Below are positions 31,590-38,990 of a stretch of DNA of 64,000 nucleotides, piece after piece (position 1 is the stretch's first letter; each line of letters opens with the position of its first letter). The notes below the pieces were generated by a model, which worked only from the letters and a program-made list of their open reading frames with translations, ran no database searches and was not told the DNA's origin. This DNA comes from Pseudonocardia sp. HH130629-09. Lineage in GTDB: Bacteria; Actinomycetota; Actinomycetes; Mycobacteriales; Pseudonocardiaceae. Made by a program: the position numbers and the translations under genes. The stretch covers positions 5,518,001 to 5,582,000 of the forward strand of contig NZ_CP011868.1 of NCBI RefSeq assembly GCF_001294645.1. Reading direction: 5' to 3'.

Positions 31590-32579
31590 ATGAGCGTGAA
31601 GTGGGGAATCATCGGTCCGGGCCGCATCGCCGACGCCGTCGCGCCGGACTTCGCGCACGTGCCCGGCGCCGAGCTCGTCGCCGTCGCGTCACGTTCCGCG
31701 GAACGCGGCGCGGAGTTCGCCCGCCGGCACGGGATCGAGCGGGCGCACACCGGCTACCGGGCGATCCTCGACGACCCGGACGTCGACGTCCTCTACGTCG
31801 CGACCCCGCACCCGCAGCACCGGGCGATCGCCCTGGCCGCGATCGAGGCGGGCAAGGCGCTGATGGTGGAGAAGGCGTTCACCGTCAGCTCCGTCGCGAC
31901 CCGCGAGATCGCCGCGGCCTCCCGGAACCGGGGGGTGTTCGTGATGGAGGCGATGTGGACGCGGTTCTTCCCCGCCGTCGTCCGGCTGCGCGAGCTCGTC
32001 GCCGAGGGCGCGATCGGGGAGGTCCGCTCCGTGCAGGCCGATCTCGGCGTGCGCAACCGCACCGCCGACGACGACCGCTTCTTCTCCCCGGAGCTCGGCG
32101 GCGGTGCCCTGTTCGACCTCGGCGTCTACGTGGTCTCCTTCGCCCAGATGCTGCTCGGCAGCCCGGGCACGGTCGCCGCGAGCGGCGCGCTGACGCCGTC
32201 CGGTGTGGACCTGGAGGAGTCGATCCTGCTCGGCTGGCCCGACGGCCGCAGCGCCGCGCTGCAGGTCAGCCTGCAGTGCGCGATGCCCGGCTCGGCCCGG
32301 GTGATCGGTACCGAGGGCTGGATCGAGGTGCCGCCGCGGTTCCACCACCCGGACCGGATCGTCGTGCACCGGCACGGCGCCGACCCGGAGGAGCTCGTGC
32401 TGCCGGCCACCGGGCGCGGCTACAGCCACGAGATCGAGGAGGTGACCCGGCGGGTCGCGGCGGGGGAGACGGAGAGCCCGGTCATGCCGCTGGCGGACAC
32501 CGTCGCCGTCCAGGACGTCATGGCCGCCGTCGCGGACCGGGTCGGGATGATCCCGGAAGAGGGGCCCGCGTCCCTCTGA
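31590..32579 (+). CDS. Gfo/Idh/MocA-family oxidoreductase
   Basis: The 329-residue protein begins MSVKWGIIGPGRIADAVAPD (Rossmann GxGxIA), with VDVLYVATPHPQHRAIALAA, the EKAFTVSS segment (usually EKP), and the substrate domain RFFSPELGGGALFDLGVYVV. This fits the trans-1,2-dihydrodiol dehydrogenase / glucose-fructose-type subgroup. It is NAD(P)-dependent and cytosolic. It is a separate transcription unit upstream of the peptide transporter and unrelated in strand to the VOC gene. Confidence 0.9.
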   Translation: MSVKWGIIGPGRIADAVAPDFAHVPGAELVAVASRSAERGAEFARRHGIERAHTGYRAILDDPDVDVLYVATPHPQHRAIALAAIEAGKALMVEKAFTVSSVATREIAAASRNRGVFVMEAMWTRFFPAVVRLRELVAEGAIGEVRSVQADLGVRNRTADDDRFFSPELGGGALFDLGVYVVSFAQMLLGSPGTVAASGALTPSGVDLEESILLGWPDGRSAALQVSLQCAMPGSARVIGTEGWIEVPPRFHHPDRIVVHRHGADPEELVLPATGRGYSHEIEEVTRRVAAGETESPVMPLADTVAVQDVMAAVADRVGMIPEEGPASL

Positions 32580-32651
32580 CGGGTCGCGATGCGGTGACGG
32601 TCACCGGTCAAGCGCTTTACGATCGTTGCGTCGCGGAGTAGACCGAACGGC

Positions 32652-34115
32652 GTGTCCGACACCACGACCACACCCCGGCGCCGGGAGAGGACCTTTCTCG
32701 GCCACCCCGTCCAGCTCGCGACGCTCTTCGGCGTCGAGATGTTCGAGCGGTTCTCCTTCTACGGCATGCAGGGGATCCTGCTCATCTACATGTACTACTC
32801 GGCCACCCAGGGCGGCCTGGGGCTGGACGAGGGGGTGGCGGCGGGCATCGTCGGTGCCTACGGCGGCACCGTCTACCTCTCGACGATCCTCGCGGCCTGG
32901 TCCGCCGACCGGCTCTTCGGGCCCGAGCGGGTGCTGTTCGGCAGCGCCGTCTCCGTGATGGCGGGACACATCGCGCTGGCCCTGGTCCCCGGTGCGGCCG
33001 GGCTCGCGATCGGCCTGGTGCTGGTCGCGTTCGGCAGCGGCGGGATCAAGGCGAACGCCTCGACGATCCTGGCCTCGCTCTACGGCCCGGGCGACGACCG
33101 TCGCGACGCCGGGTTCTCGATCTTCTACCTGGGCGTCAACATCGGCGCCTTCAGCGGGCCGCTGCTCACCGGCGTGCTGCAGTCGACGTGGGGCTTCCAC
33201 ATCGGCTTCGGCGCCGCCGCGATCGGCATGGCGATCGGACTGGTCCAGTACTGGTTCACCCGGCGCGCGCTCCCGGCGTCGGGCTGGGTCGTCCCGAACC
33301 CGCTCCCGGCCGCCACCCGGACCCGGGCCGGGATCGGCGCGGTCGTGCTGCTGGTCGTCATCGGTGTCCTGATCGCCACCGACGTGATCACCGCCGACCG
33401 GCTGAAGTGGATCGTGTTCGGAATCGTCCTGGTCGCGACCGTCTCCTACTTCACGCTGATGCTGACCAGTCCCAAGGTGGACCGCGTCGAGCGCCGCAGG
33501 GTGCTGGCGTTCCTGCCGATGTGGCTCGCCTCGGTGATGTTCTGGGCGATCTTCCAGCAGATCTTCACCGTGCTCACCATCTACGCCGACAAGCGTCTGG
33601 ACCGCACGATCCTCGGTTGGGAGATGCCGGTGACCTGGGCCCAGTCGATCGAGCCGGTCTTCGTGATCCTGCTCGCCGGCGTCTACGCGACGGTGTGGAC
33701 CAAGCTCGGGCCGCGCCAGCCGTCGTCGCCGATGAAGATGGCGATCGGCACCGTCGTCATCGGCTTCGCGGTCCTGCTGTTCGTGCCGTTCGCGGGCACC
33801 GGGGCGAACGGCACGCCGCTGCTCGCGCTCGTCGGGATCCTGCTGGTGTTCTGCCTGGCGGAGCTGTTCACCTCCCCGGTCGGGCAGTCGCTGTCGACCA
33901 AGCTGGCGCCGCAGGCGTTCCAGACCCAGATGGTCGCGCTGTTCTTCCTGTCGGTCTCGATGGGTACGGTGCTCTCCGGCCTGCTGGCCGAGCTCTACAG
34001 CGAGGGCGCCGAGGTGGCCTACTTCGGCATCACCGGCGTGACGGCGATCGTGGTCGGCCTCGTCGTCGTCGCGCTCGTGCCGAAGCTGAAGGTACTGATG
34101 GAGGGCGTCCGCTAG
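32652..34115 (+). CDS. Proton-dependent oligopeptide transporter (POT/PTR2 family)
   Basis: The 487-residue protein has about 14 membrane helices. The first holds GVEMFERFSFYGMQGILLIY, the ExxERFxYYG proton-coupling motif (here FSFYG). The PTR2 signature FSIFYLGVNIGAFSGP lies near residue 160. The end segment AELFTSPVGQSLSTKLAPQA is also typical. It imports di- and tripeptides with protons. GTG 32652 gives the normal short N-tail. It stands alone and ends next to a palindrome. Confidence 0.92.
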   Translation: MSDTTTTPRRRERTFLGHPVQLATLFGVEMFERFSFYGMQGILLIYMYYSATQGGLGLDEGVAAGIVGAYGGTVYLSTILAAWSADRLFGPERVLFGSAVSVMAGHIALALVPGAAGLAIGLVLVAFGSGGIKANASTILASLYGPGDDRRDAGFSIFYLGVNIGAFSGPLLTGVLQSTWGFHIGFGAAAIGMAIGLVQYWFTRRALPASGWVVPNPLPAATRTRAGIGAVVLLVVIGVLIATDVITADRLKWIVFGIVLVATVSYFTLMLTSPKVDRVERRRVLAFLPMWLASVMFWAIFQQIFTVLTIYADKRLDRTILGWEMPVTWAQSIEPVFVILLAGVYATVWTKLGPRQPSSPMKMAIGTVVIGFAVLLFVPFAGTGANGTPLLALVGILLVFCLAELFTSPVGQSLSTKLAPQAFQTQMVALFFLSVSMGTVLSGLLAELYSEGAEVAYFGITGVTAIVVGLVVVALVPKLKVLMEGVR

Positions 34116-34120
34116 ATCCT

Positions 34121-34140
34121 GATCGAACACCGGTTCGATC
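34121..34140. promoter_or_regulatory. Palindrome matching the actinobacterial SOS (LexA) box, between convergent genes
   Basis: TCGAAC-ACCG-GTTCGA at 34123-34138, extended to GATC at each side, exactly fits the TCGAAC-N4-GTTCGA consensus used by LexA in mycobacteria and relatives. It lies just after the transporter stop (34115) and beyond the 3' end of the minus-strand gene ending at 34182, not in front of a gene. It may instead act as a short terminator stem. Confidence 0.5.
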
Positions 34141-34181
34141 CGTCCCCAGCTGTGCACAGTCCTGTGGACAACTCCGGTGGA

Positions 34182-34460
34182 TCACCGACGACGGGTGCGC
34201 CGGACCGTCGGTGAGTCCATCGTGTCGCCGGCCATCTCCCGGGCGATCCGCACGACGTGCGCGCGGATGTCCGGGGGCTGGTCGGCGATCCGCAGCGCCA
34301 GCATCTCCAGTACCGAGGCCAGCCCGAACGCGATTTCGGGACGGCTGAGCCCGGCGTAGTGCGCCTGCACGGCCTCGTGTCGCAGGGCCGCCGCGGCGGC
34401 GAGCACCGTCTCGCGGTCGGTGCGCAGGGCGGCCAGTCGCTGTCGTTCGTGGATGTTCAT
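34182..34460 (-). CDS. Small soluble protein of unknown function
   Basis: The 92-residue protein MNIHERQRLAALRTDRETVL has a helical N-half (AAAAALRHEAVQAHYAGLSR) and ends with an Arg-rich tail VRRTRRR. No family is recognised. GGGGGAG sits 2 bases before ATG 34460. A longer frame reaches 34589 but has no ribosome site. It is probably a cytosolic helical protein. Confidence 0.6.
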   Translation of the reverse strand: MNIHERQRLAALRTDRETVLAAAAALRHEAVQAHYAGLSRPEIAFGLASVLEMLALRIADQPPDIRAHVVRIAREMAGDTMDSPTVRRTRRR

Positions 34461-34598
34461 GCTCCCCCGGTCGTCGTCGCGGAGCCGTCGCGGACGACGG
34501 CCGGTCCGCACCCGGGGGAGCGGGCGCGGCGACCAGCGTGCCCCGCCCTCCCCGGCCGGCGCCAGGCGGGTCCCCGAGATGTCGCACACATGTTCGAC

Positions 34599-35018
34599 TC
34601 AGAGCAGCAGCAGGGCCACGCCGAGTGTCGAGACCGCTCCCCGGAGGTGGTTCGCGGCGCTCCAGCGCGGGGCGAAGGCGACCCAGTCGCCGTCGCGCTC
34701 CAGGGCGTTGTTGAGCGGGATGTTCACCGCGGCGGTCACGACGAAGCCGGCCAGCACCGCGACCCCGCCGGCGATCCGCAGCGGCTGCCCGCCGAGCACC
34801 CCGGCCACCGTCACCGCGCAGGTGAGCAGCGCTGTGCCGGCGAACAGTGTCCCGAACACCGGATTCACGATCGCCCGGTTCACCCCGCGCATCACCGCGG
34901 TCGCCTCCGTCGCGGGACGACGGCGCAGGGCGGGCAGCACCGCGACCGAGAACGCCAGGTAGATCCCGCCGAGCAGACCCGCCCCGATGGCGGCGGCGCC
35001 GTCGAGGACCCCGGTCAT
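34599..35018 (-). CDS. DUF1772 membrane protein
   Basis: The 139-residue protein MTGVLDGAAAIGAGLLGGIY has four transmembrane helices and the DUF1772 marks GIYLAFSVAVLPALRRRP near the start, AVMRGVNRAIVNPVFGTLF in the middle and VNIPLNNALE in the third quarter. Some members of this family (anthrone-oxygenase-like) act on aromatic polyketides; most are unknown. Its ATG overlaps the stop of the NmrA-type gene (ATGA), so they form one operon. Confidence 0.85.
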   Translation of the reverse strand: MTGVLDGAAAIGAGLLGGIYLAFSVAVLPALRRRPATEATAVMRGVNRAIVNPVFGTLFAGTALLTCAVTVAGVLGGQPLRIAGGVAVLAGFVVTAAVNIPLNNALERDGDWVAFAPRWSAANHLRGAVSTLGVALLLL

Positions 35019-35878
35019 CCCGTCACCCCCGCCGCCCACTGCTCGACGGTCAGCACGTCGTCGACGGCGCCCCGCGGCCCGTGCGCGCGGATCTCCCCGC
35101 GGTTGAACGCCCGGTTCATCGCGACGTGCAGCCGCGCCCCGTCCGCCGGCATCCCGGCCCCACGCAGCAGCTGCTCCATCTCATCGTCCGGGACGCGCAC
35201 GTAGGTCAGGTCCGGCAGGCCCAGCGCGGGCCCGAGCGCGGCGACGACCTCGGGCACCGTCCGGTCCGCCGCACCCTGCACCTCCACGACCTCCGGCGCG
35301 TCCGGGGCGAGCAGCGCCGCGGCGGCGGCCCGTCCGACGTCACGGGTGGCGACCATCGGCAGCGCGACGTCGGGGTCCACGGAGTCCGCGTGCACCCCGT
35401 GCGCCCGCATGGCGGCGAGCGACCACAGGAACGACTCCAGGAACAGGCCCGGCCGGACCCGGATGACGTGGGCGTCGAGCGTCGCCAGCCGGGCCTCCTG
35501 GTCGTGCAGGCTGCCCAGGTAGCCGGTCACGGCGAGGTCCGGGCCGCCCGGGACCTCCGCCCCGAGCGAGCTCAGCGCGACGACCCGGGGCACGGCCGCG
35601 TCGCGCAGCGCGGCGACGACGGACTCCCCGAGCCGGGCCTGGTGGGCGGCGTGGTCGGGCGCGGTGACGTCGAAGGGCAGCAGCACGAAGGCGGCGGCCG
35701 CTCCGTCGAACGCCCGGCGCAGGAACGCCCGGTCGCCGAGGTCACCCGGCCACGGCCGCACCCCCGGCGCGGCGCCGGCCGGGCGGCGGGCGACGGCGCG
35801 GACGTCCACCCCGGCCGCGGTCAGCTCCCGGACGACCTGTGATCCCACGTTCCCGGTCGCCCCCAGCACGGCGATCAT
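35015..35878 (-). CDS. NmrA-like NAD(P)-binding protein
   Basis: The 287-residue protein reads MIAVLGATGNVGSQVVRELT (Rossmann GxTGxxG), then VPRVVALSSLGAEVPGGPDL, VIRVRPGLFLESFLWSLAAM and DVALPMVATRDVGRAAAAAL. This is the atypical SDR / NmrA group, which includes NAD(P)H:quinone reductases and redox-sensing regulators. GAGAGGAG precedes ATG 35878. It is divergent from the AraC gene, with which it shares a palindromic control region. Confidence 0.88.
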   Translation of the reverse strand: MIAVLGATGNVGSQVVRELTAAGVDVRAVARRPAGAAPGVRPWPGDLGDRAFLRRAFDGAAAAFVLLPFDVTAPDHAAHQARLGESVVAALRDAAVPRVVALSSLGAEVPGGPDLAVTGYLGSLHDQEARLATLDAHVIRVRPGLFLESFLWSLAAMRAHGVHADSVDPDVALPMVATRDVGRAAAAALLAPDAPEVVEVQGAADRTVPEVVAALGPALGLPDLTYVRVPDDEMEQLLRGAGMPADGARLHVAMNRAFNRGEIRAHGPRGAVDDVLTVEQWAAGVTG

Positions 35879-35964
35879 GTCGAACTCCTCTCGTCGGTGT
35901 CCGTCCACGATCACCGCCGATGGGCGGACGCAGAATGGCCACACATCCACAAGTGATGCTCCTT

Positions 35965-35993
35965 CGTCCACAGATGGGGATGAGCTGTGGACG
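35965..35993. promoter_or_regulatory. Perfect 9-bp inverted repeat in the divergent AraC / NmrA control region
   Basis: CGTCCACAG (35965-35973) and CTGTGGACG (35985-35993) face each other across 11 bases, just before the AraC gene start at 36001 and 87 bp upstream of the NmrA gene. The symmetry and spacing fit an operator for a dimeric regulator. It would cover the ribosome-site region of the AraC gene if ATG 36001 is used, so autoregulation is likely. A GTG at 36013 is an alternative start. Confidence 0.65.
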
Positions 35994-36000
35994 AACTGTC

Positions 36001-37050
36001 ATGCTGTGCACCGTGTCCACCGCGCCGCCGTTCCCGGCCGCCGACCCGCTCGGGGAGGCGCTGCACGTGCTGCGGATGGACGGCGTCTTCTACTGCCGCT
36101 CCGAGCTCGGCGAGCCGTGGGGGATGACGCTGCCCGCGACGCCGGGCTGCCTGTGGTTCCACGTCGTCACCTCCGGCGGGTGCCGACTCACCGTCGACGG
36201 CACGGCCGAGGGCACGGCCGAGGGCACGGCCGAGGGCACGGCCGACGGGGCGGCGGACGGGACCGACCGCGAGCTGCGGCCCGGTGAGCTCGTCGTCGTG
36301 CCGCGGGGGGCCGGACACGTGCTGCGCAGCGCGCCCGGCGTGCTCGCCCCGGACATCCGGTCGATCCCGCACCCGATGCTCGACGGGCGCTACGCCCTGC
36401 TCCGGCACGGCGGCGACGGTCCGGTGACCCGGATGGTGTGCGGCGCGGTCCGGTTCTCCCACCCCGCGGCGGGCGACCTCGTCGCGAGCCTGCCCGACCT
36501 CGTCCGGGTGGAGCCGTCGCCGATCGGGGACCGGGTGCAGGACACGCTGCGGCTGCTGGCCGCGGAGGTCGAGCACAGCGGCCCCGGCAGCGACGCGGTG
36601 ATCACCCGGCTGGCCGACGTCCTGGTCCTGCAGGCGGTGCGCGGCCGGCTGCAGGCCGACGCGGCCACCCGCACCGGCTGGCTCGGGGCGCTCGCCGACG
36701 ACCGGATCGGCCGCGCGCTCGCCGCGGTGCACCGCGAGCCGGAGCGGGACTGGACCGTCGCCGCGCTCGCCGCGACGGCGGCCATGTCGCGCTCGGCGTT
36801 CTCCGCCCGGTTCACCGAGCTCGTCGGCGAGCCCGCGATGAGCTACGTGACCCGGTGGCGGATGCACGCCGCCGCCGAGTTCCTGTCAGGGGGGAGTGGG
36901 ACGGTGGCGCAGGCGGCCCACCGGTTCGGCTACCGCTCCGAGGCGGCGTTCGCGCGGGCCTTCGCCCGCGTCGTCGGGGAACCCGCCGGACGGGTGCGCC
37001 GACACGGGCTCGCAGGCACGGCCGACGCCCTGGCCGCCTTCCGAACCTGA
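36001..37050 (+). CDS. AraC-family transcriptional regulator with N-terminal cupin domain
   Basis: The 349-residue protein has an AraC cupin-6 domain (LGEALHVLRMDGVFYCRSEL, WGMTLPATPGCLWFHVVTSG, ELRPGELVVVPRGAGHVLRS) and a C-terminal double helix-turn-helix (WTVAALAATAAMSRSAFSAR, VGEPAMSYVTRWRMHAAAEF, VAQAAHRFGYRSEAAFARAF). Members of this group usually control a neighbouring NAD(P)-binding or short-chain reductase gene, as here. Residues about 67-90 contain four GTAE/GTAD units inserted in the cupin beta-strands, which is odd. See the repeat entry. Confidence 0.92.
   Translation: MLCTVSTAPPFPAADPLGEALHVLRMDGVFYCRSELGEPWGMTLPATPGCLWFHVVTSGGCRLTVDGTAEGTAEGTAEGTADGAADGTDRELRPGELVVVPRGAGHVLRSAPGVLAPDIRSIPHPMLDGRYALLRHGGDGPVTRMVCGAVRFSHPAAGDLVASLPDLVRVEPSPIGDRVQDTLRLLAAEVEHSGPGSDAVITRLADVLVLQAVRGRLQADAATRTGWLGALADDRIGRALAAVHREPERDWTVAALAATAAMSRSAFSARFTELVGEPAMSYVTRWRMHAAAEFLSGGSGTVAQAAHRFGYRSEAAFARAFARVVGEPAGRVRRHGLAGTADALAAFRT
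36199..36246 (+). repeat. Four tandem 12-bp units inside the AraC gene
   Basis: Three identical units GGCACGGCCGAG and a fourth GGCACGGCCGAC run in frame, encoding GTAE GTAE GTAE GTAD, followed by degenerate GAADGTD. Because the unit is a multiple of three bases, copy-number change by slippage keeps the frame and only lengthens a loop in the sensor domain. Confidence 0.9.
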
Positions 37051-37464
37051 TCCCGGGCCCTCGCACACACGTTCGACACAGGCCTGCTACGCTGCGACGA
37101 CGCCGCCAGGAGGGGAGCAGTGCATCGAGTCGATCGTCTCGTATCCGGATCTCTCGTGACCGTCCTAGACGGCGGTATGCGGTGGCATGGGCGCGTGTCG
37201 ATGTCATCGTATGGGGCTGTCTAGCCCATGGACGAGAGAGTGGTACAGAGCTGGATCGACGGTCGATACACTCGTCTGCGCTTCTCTCGGGTCGATCCGA
37301 GACAGGGCTAGAGGGCGCTACGTGCGCCCGCGCGCTCGGGTCGTCTGCGGCTCTCTAGTGCGCGCGCGAGACGGCCGGAGAGAGCCCGAGCTGCCGCCGA
37401 CCGAGCCGGCCGCGTGACGATCTGAGTCCGGGGGCACCGGTCGGGGCCGTGGCAGGGTGGGCCC
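37051..37464. other. Intergenic island with unusual composition and a possible tiny ORF
   Basis: This 414-bp gap looks unlike its surroundings: from about 37120 to 37390 it is less GC-rich and has four CTAG tetranucleotides (37164, 37221, 37308, 37355), a word that is rare in such genomes, plus many TCGAT and CTCTC runs. A GTG at 37120, five bases after AGGAGGGG, opens a 34-codon frame (VHRVDRLVSGSLVTVLDGGM) to TAG 37222. I cannot assign a function. It may be a leftover of foreign DNA, a small RNA, or a real small ORF. Confidence 0.4.
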
Positions 37465-38192
37465 ATGAGCGGTGTGGCGGTGGTGACCGGGGCCGGGTCG
37501 GGCATCGGCAAGGCGGTGACCCGCGGTCTGCTCGACGCCGGCTGGCGGGTCGCCCTGGCCGGTCGCCGGCGCGAGGCCCTGACCGAGGTCGCGACGGGAC
37601 GCTCGCCGTCCCCACCGACGTCACCGACCCCCGGTCGGTCGAGGCCCTGTTCGCCGCGGTGCACGAGCGCTGGGGCCGGGTCGACCTGCTGGTCAACAAC
37701 GCCGGCACGTTCGGCGCGGGCGGCACCGTCGACGAGATCTCCGTCGACGACTGGAACGCGGCCGTCGCGGTCAACCTCACCGGCTCGTTCCTCTGCGCCC
37801 GGGCGGCGTTCGGGGCGATGCGCGGCCAGGACCCGCAGGGCGGCCGGATCATCAACAACGGCTCGATCTCCGCGCACGTCCCCCGGCCGGGTAGCGCGCC
37901 CTACACCGCCACCAAGCACGCGATCACCGGGCTGACCAAGTCGCTCTCGCTCGACGGCCGTCCGTTCGGCATCGCCTGCGGGCAGATCGACATCGGCAAC
38001 GCGGCCACCGAGATGACCGCGGGCATCGCCACCGGCGCGAAGCAGGCCGACGGCTCGGTCCGGCCCGAGCCCACCTTCGACGTCCGGCACGTCGCCGACG
38101 CCGTGGTCTCCATGGCCGGCCTTCCCCTGGAGGCGAACGTGCAGTTCCTGACGATCGCCGCGACGACGATGCCCTGGCTCGCCCGCGGCTGA
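37465..38192 (+). pseudogene. Short-chain dehydrogenase/reductase with a one-base frameshift
   Basis: From ATG 37465 the frame has VAVVTGAGSGIGKAVTRGLL (TGxxxGIG) and RVALAGRRREALTEVA, then shifts near 37598. One base off it continues DGTLAVPTDVTDPRSVEALF, VDLLVNNAGTFGAGGTVDEI, IINNGSISAHVPRPGSAPYT with TATKHAIT (active Ser, Tyr, Lys) and ends at 38192. The total length is one base short. A missing C in GTCGC[C]GAC would restore it. The complete enzyme would be an NAD(P)-dependent oxidoreductase of unknown substrate. Confidence 0.87.
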
Positions 38193-38246
38193 GGATCGTC
38201 TCGTTCTGAGACTTCCGTCACCCCCCGTCGCGGGGACACTGGGCAG

Positions 38247-38786
38247 ATGACCCGGACGATGCACGTCCTGCGCCTGATCGTGCACGCCAGATCACGCCAG
38301 CCGGTGCTGCTGCTCGGCGAGGCCGACGGCGACCGCTGCGTGCCGGTGTTCCTGCGGCCGCCGCAGGCCGAGGTCATCGCCGTCGGTCCGCGGGACGACG
38401 AGGGCACCCCCCTCACCCAGGACGTGCTGCTCCCAGTCGTCGAGGCGCTCGGGCGCACCCTGGAACGGGTGGAGATCTCCGACCTCGTCGACGGCGTCTA
38501 CACCGCCGAGCTGGTCTTCGACGGCGACACCCGGCTGGTGGTGCGCCCCTCGGACGCGTTGGCGCTGGCCGTGCGCGAGGGGCTGCCGATCGGGATGGCC
38601 GAGCACGTCCTCGACGAGGTCGGCCAGGCCGTCGACGACGTCCTGCCCCCCGACGGCGACGACACCACCGGCGCCGCCGCGCAGGCCCGCGCCGCCACCG
38701 CCGGACCGGCGGACGCCCCACCGGAGCAGCAGATGCAGGAGTTCCGGGAGTTCATCGACGAGGTGTCCCCGGAGGACTTCCGCTAG
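38247..38786 (+). CDS. Bifunctional nuclease family protein (DUF151)
   Basis: The protein of 179 residues has MHVLRLIVHARSRQPVLLLG, CVPVFLRPPQAEVIAVGPRD, RTLERVEISDLVDGVYTAEL and RLVVRPSDALALAVREGLPI. This is the DUF151 fold (bifunctional nuclease). In actinobacteria the domain is often fused or linked to UvrB/UvrC-type regions. The C-tail is Ala/Pro/Gln-rich and ends EFREFIDEVSPEDFR, as in the mycobacterial family. It is a stand-alone gene. Confidence 0.86.
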   Translation: MTRTMHVLRLIVHARSRQPVLLLGEADGDRCVPVFLRPPQAEVIAVGPRDDEGTPLTQDVLLPVVEALGRTLERVEISDLVDGVYTAELVFDGDTRLVVRPSDALALAVREGLPIGMAEHVLDEVGQAVDDVLPPDGDDTTGAAAQARAATAGPADAPPEQQMQEFREFIDEVSPEDFR

Positions 38787-38789
38787 GGT

Positions 38790-38990
38790 CCGACGCGCCC
38801 GGCCACCCGCACCGCGGCCGGCCGATGTGCAGGGGTGCCGTCCCGAAGCGGTTGCTCAGGCTCACCCGAAGCCGGTCACCACCGACGCCCGCCTCGACCA
38901 CGATCCGCGCCGTCACGTCGCGGAGTTCGAGGTCGGCCACCCCACGTCGGTGACGGCCTGCGTCCAGCTCGCGGTCCAGGTCGGGCTCAC
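38790..38990 (-). pseudogene. SGNH/GDSL esterase N-terminal remnant, frameshifted
   Basis: On the minus strand from GTG 38990 the frame reads VSPTWTASWTQAVTDVGWPT and then hits TGA. A second frame continues TARIVVEAGVGGDRLRVSLS with NRFGTAPLHIG, and a third AAVRVAGRVGP. The WTASWTQ...RVSLSNRFGTAPLHIG order is the start of secreted-type SGNH/GDSL hydrolases. Only about 65 residues remain and the catalytic Ser block is missing. The GTG overlaps the stop of the Gfo-type gene (GTGA), so this was once the last gene of the sugar operon. Confidence 0.62.

Noticed and set aside
36199..36246. Short CRISPR-like repeat
   Set aside because: The units are contiguous, 12 bp long, without spacers, and lie in frame inside a regulator gene.
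37060..37110. tRNA or attachment site because of GTTCGA-like sequence
   Set aside because: No cloverleaf could be formed around it and no CCA end or anticodon arm is visible.
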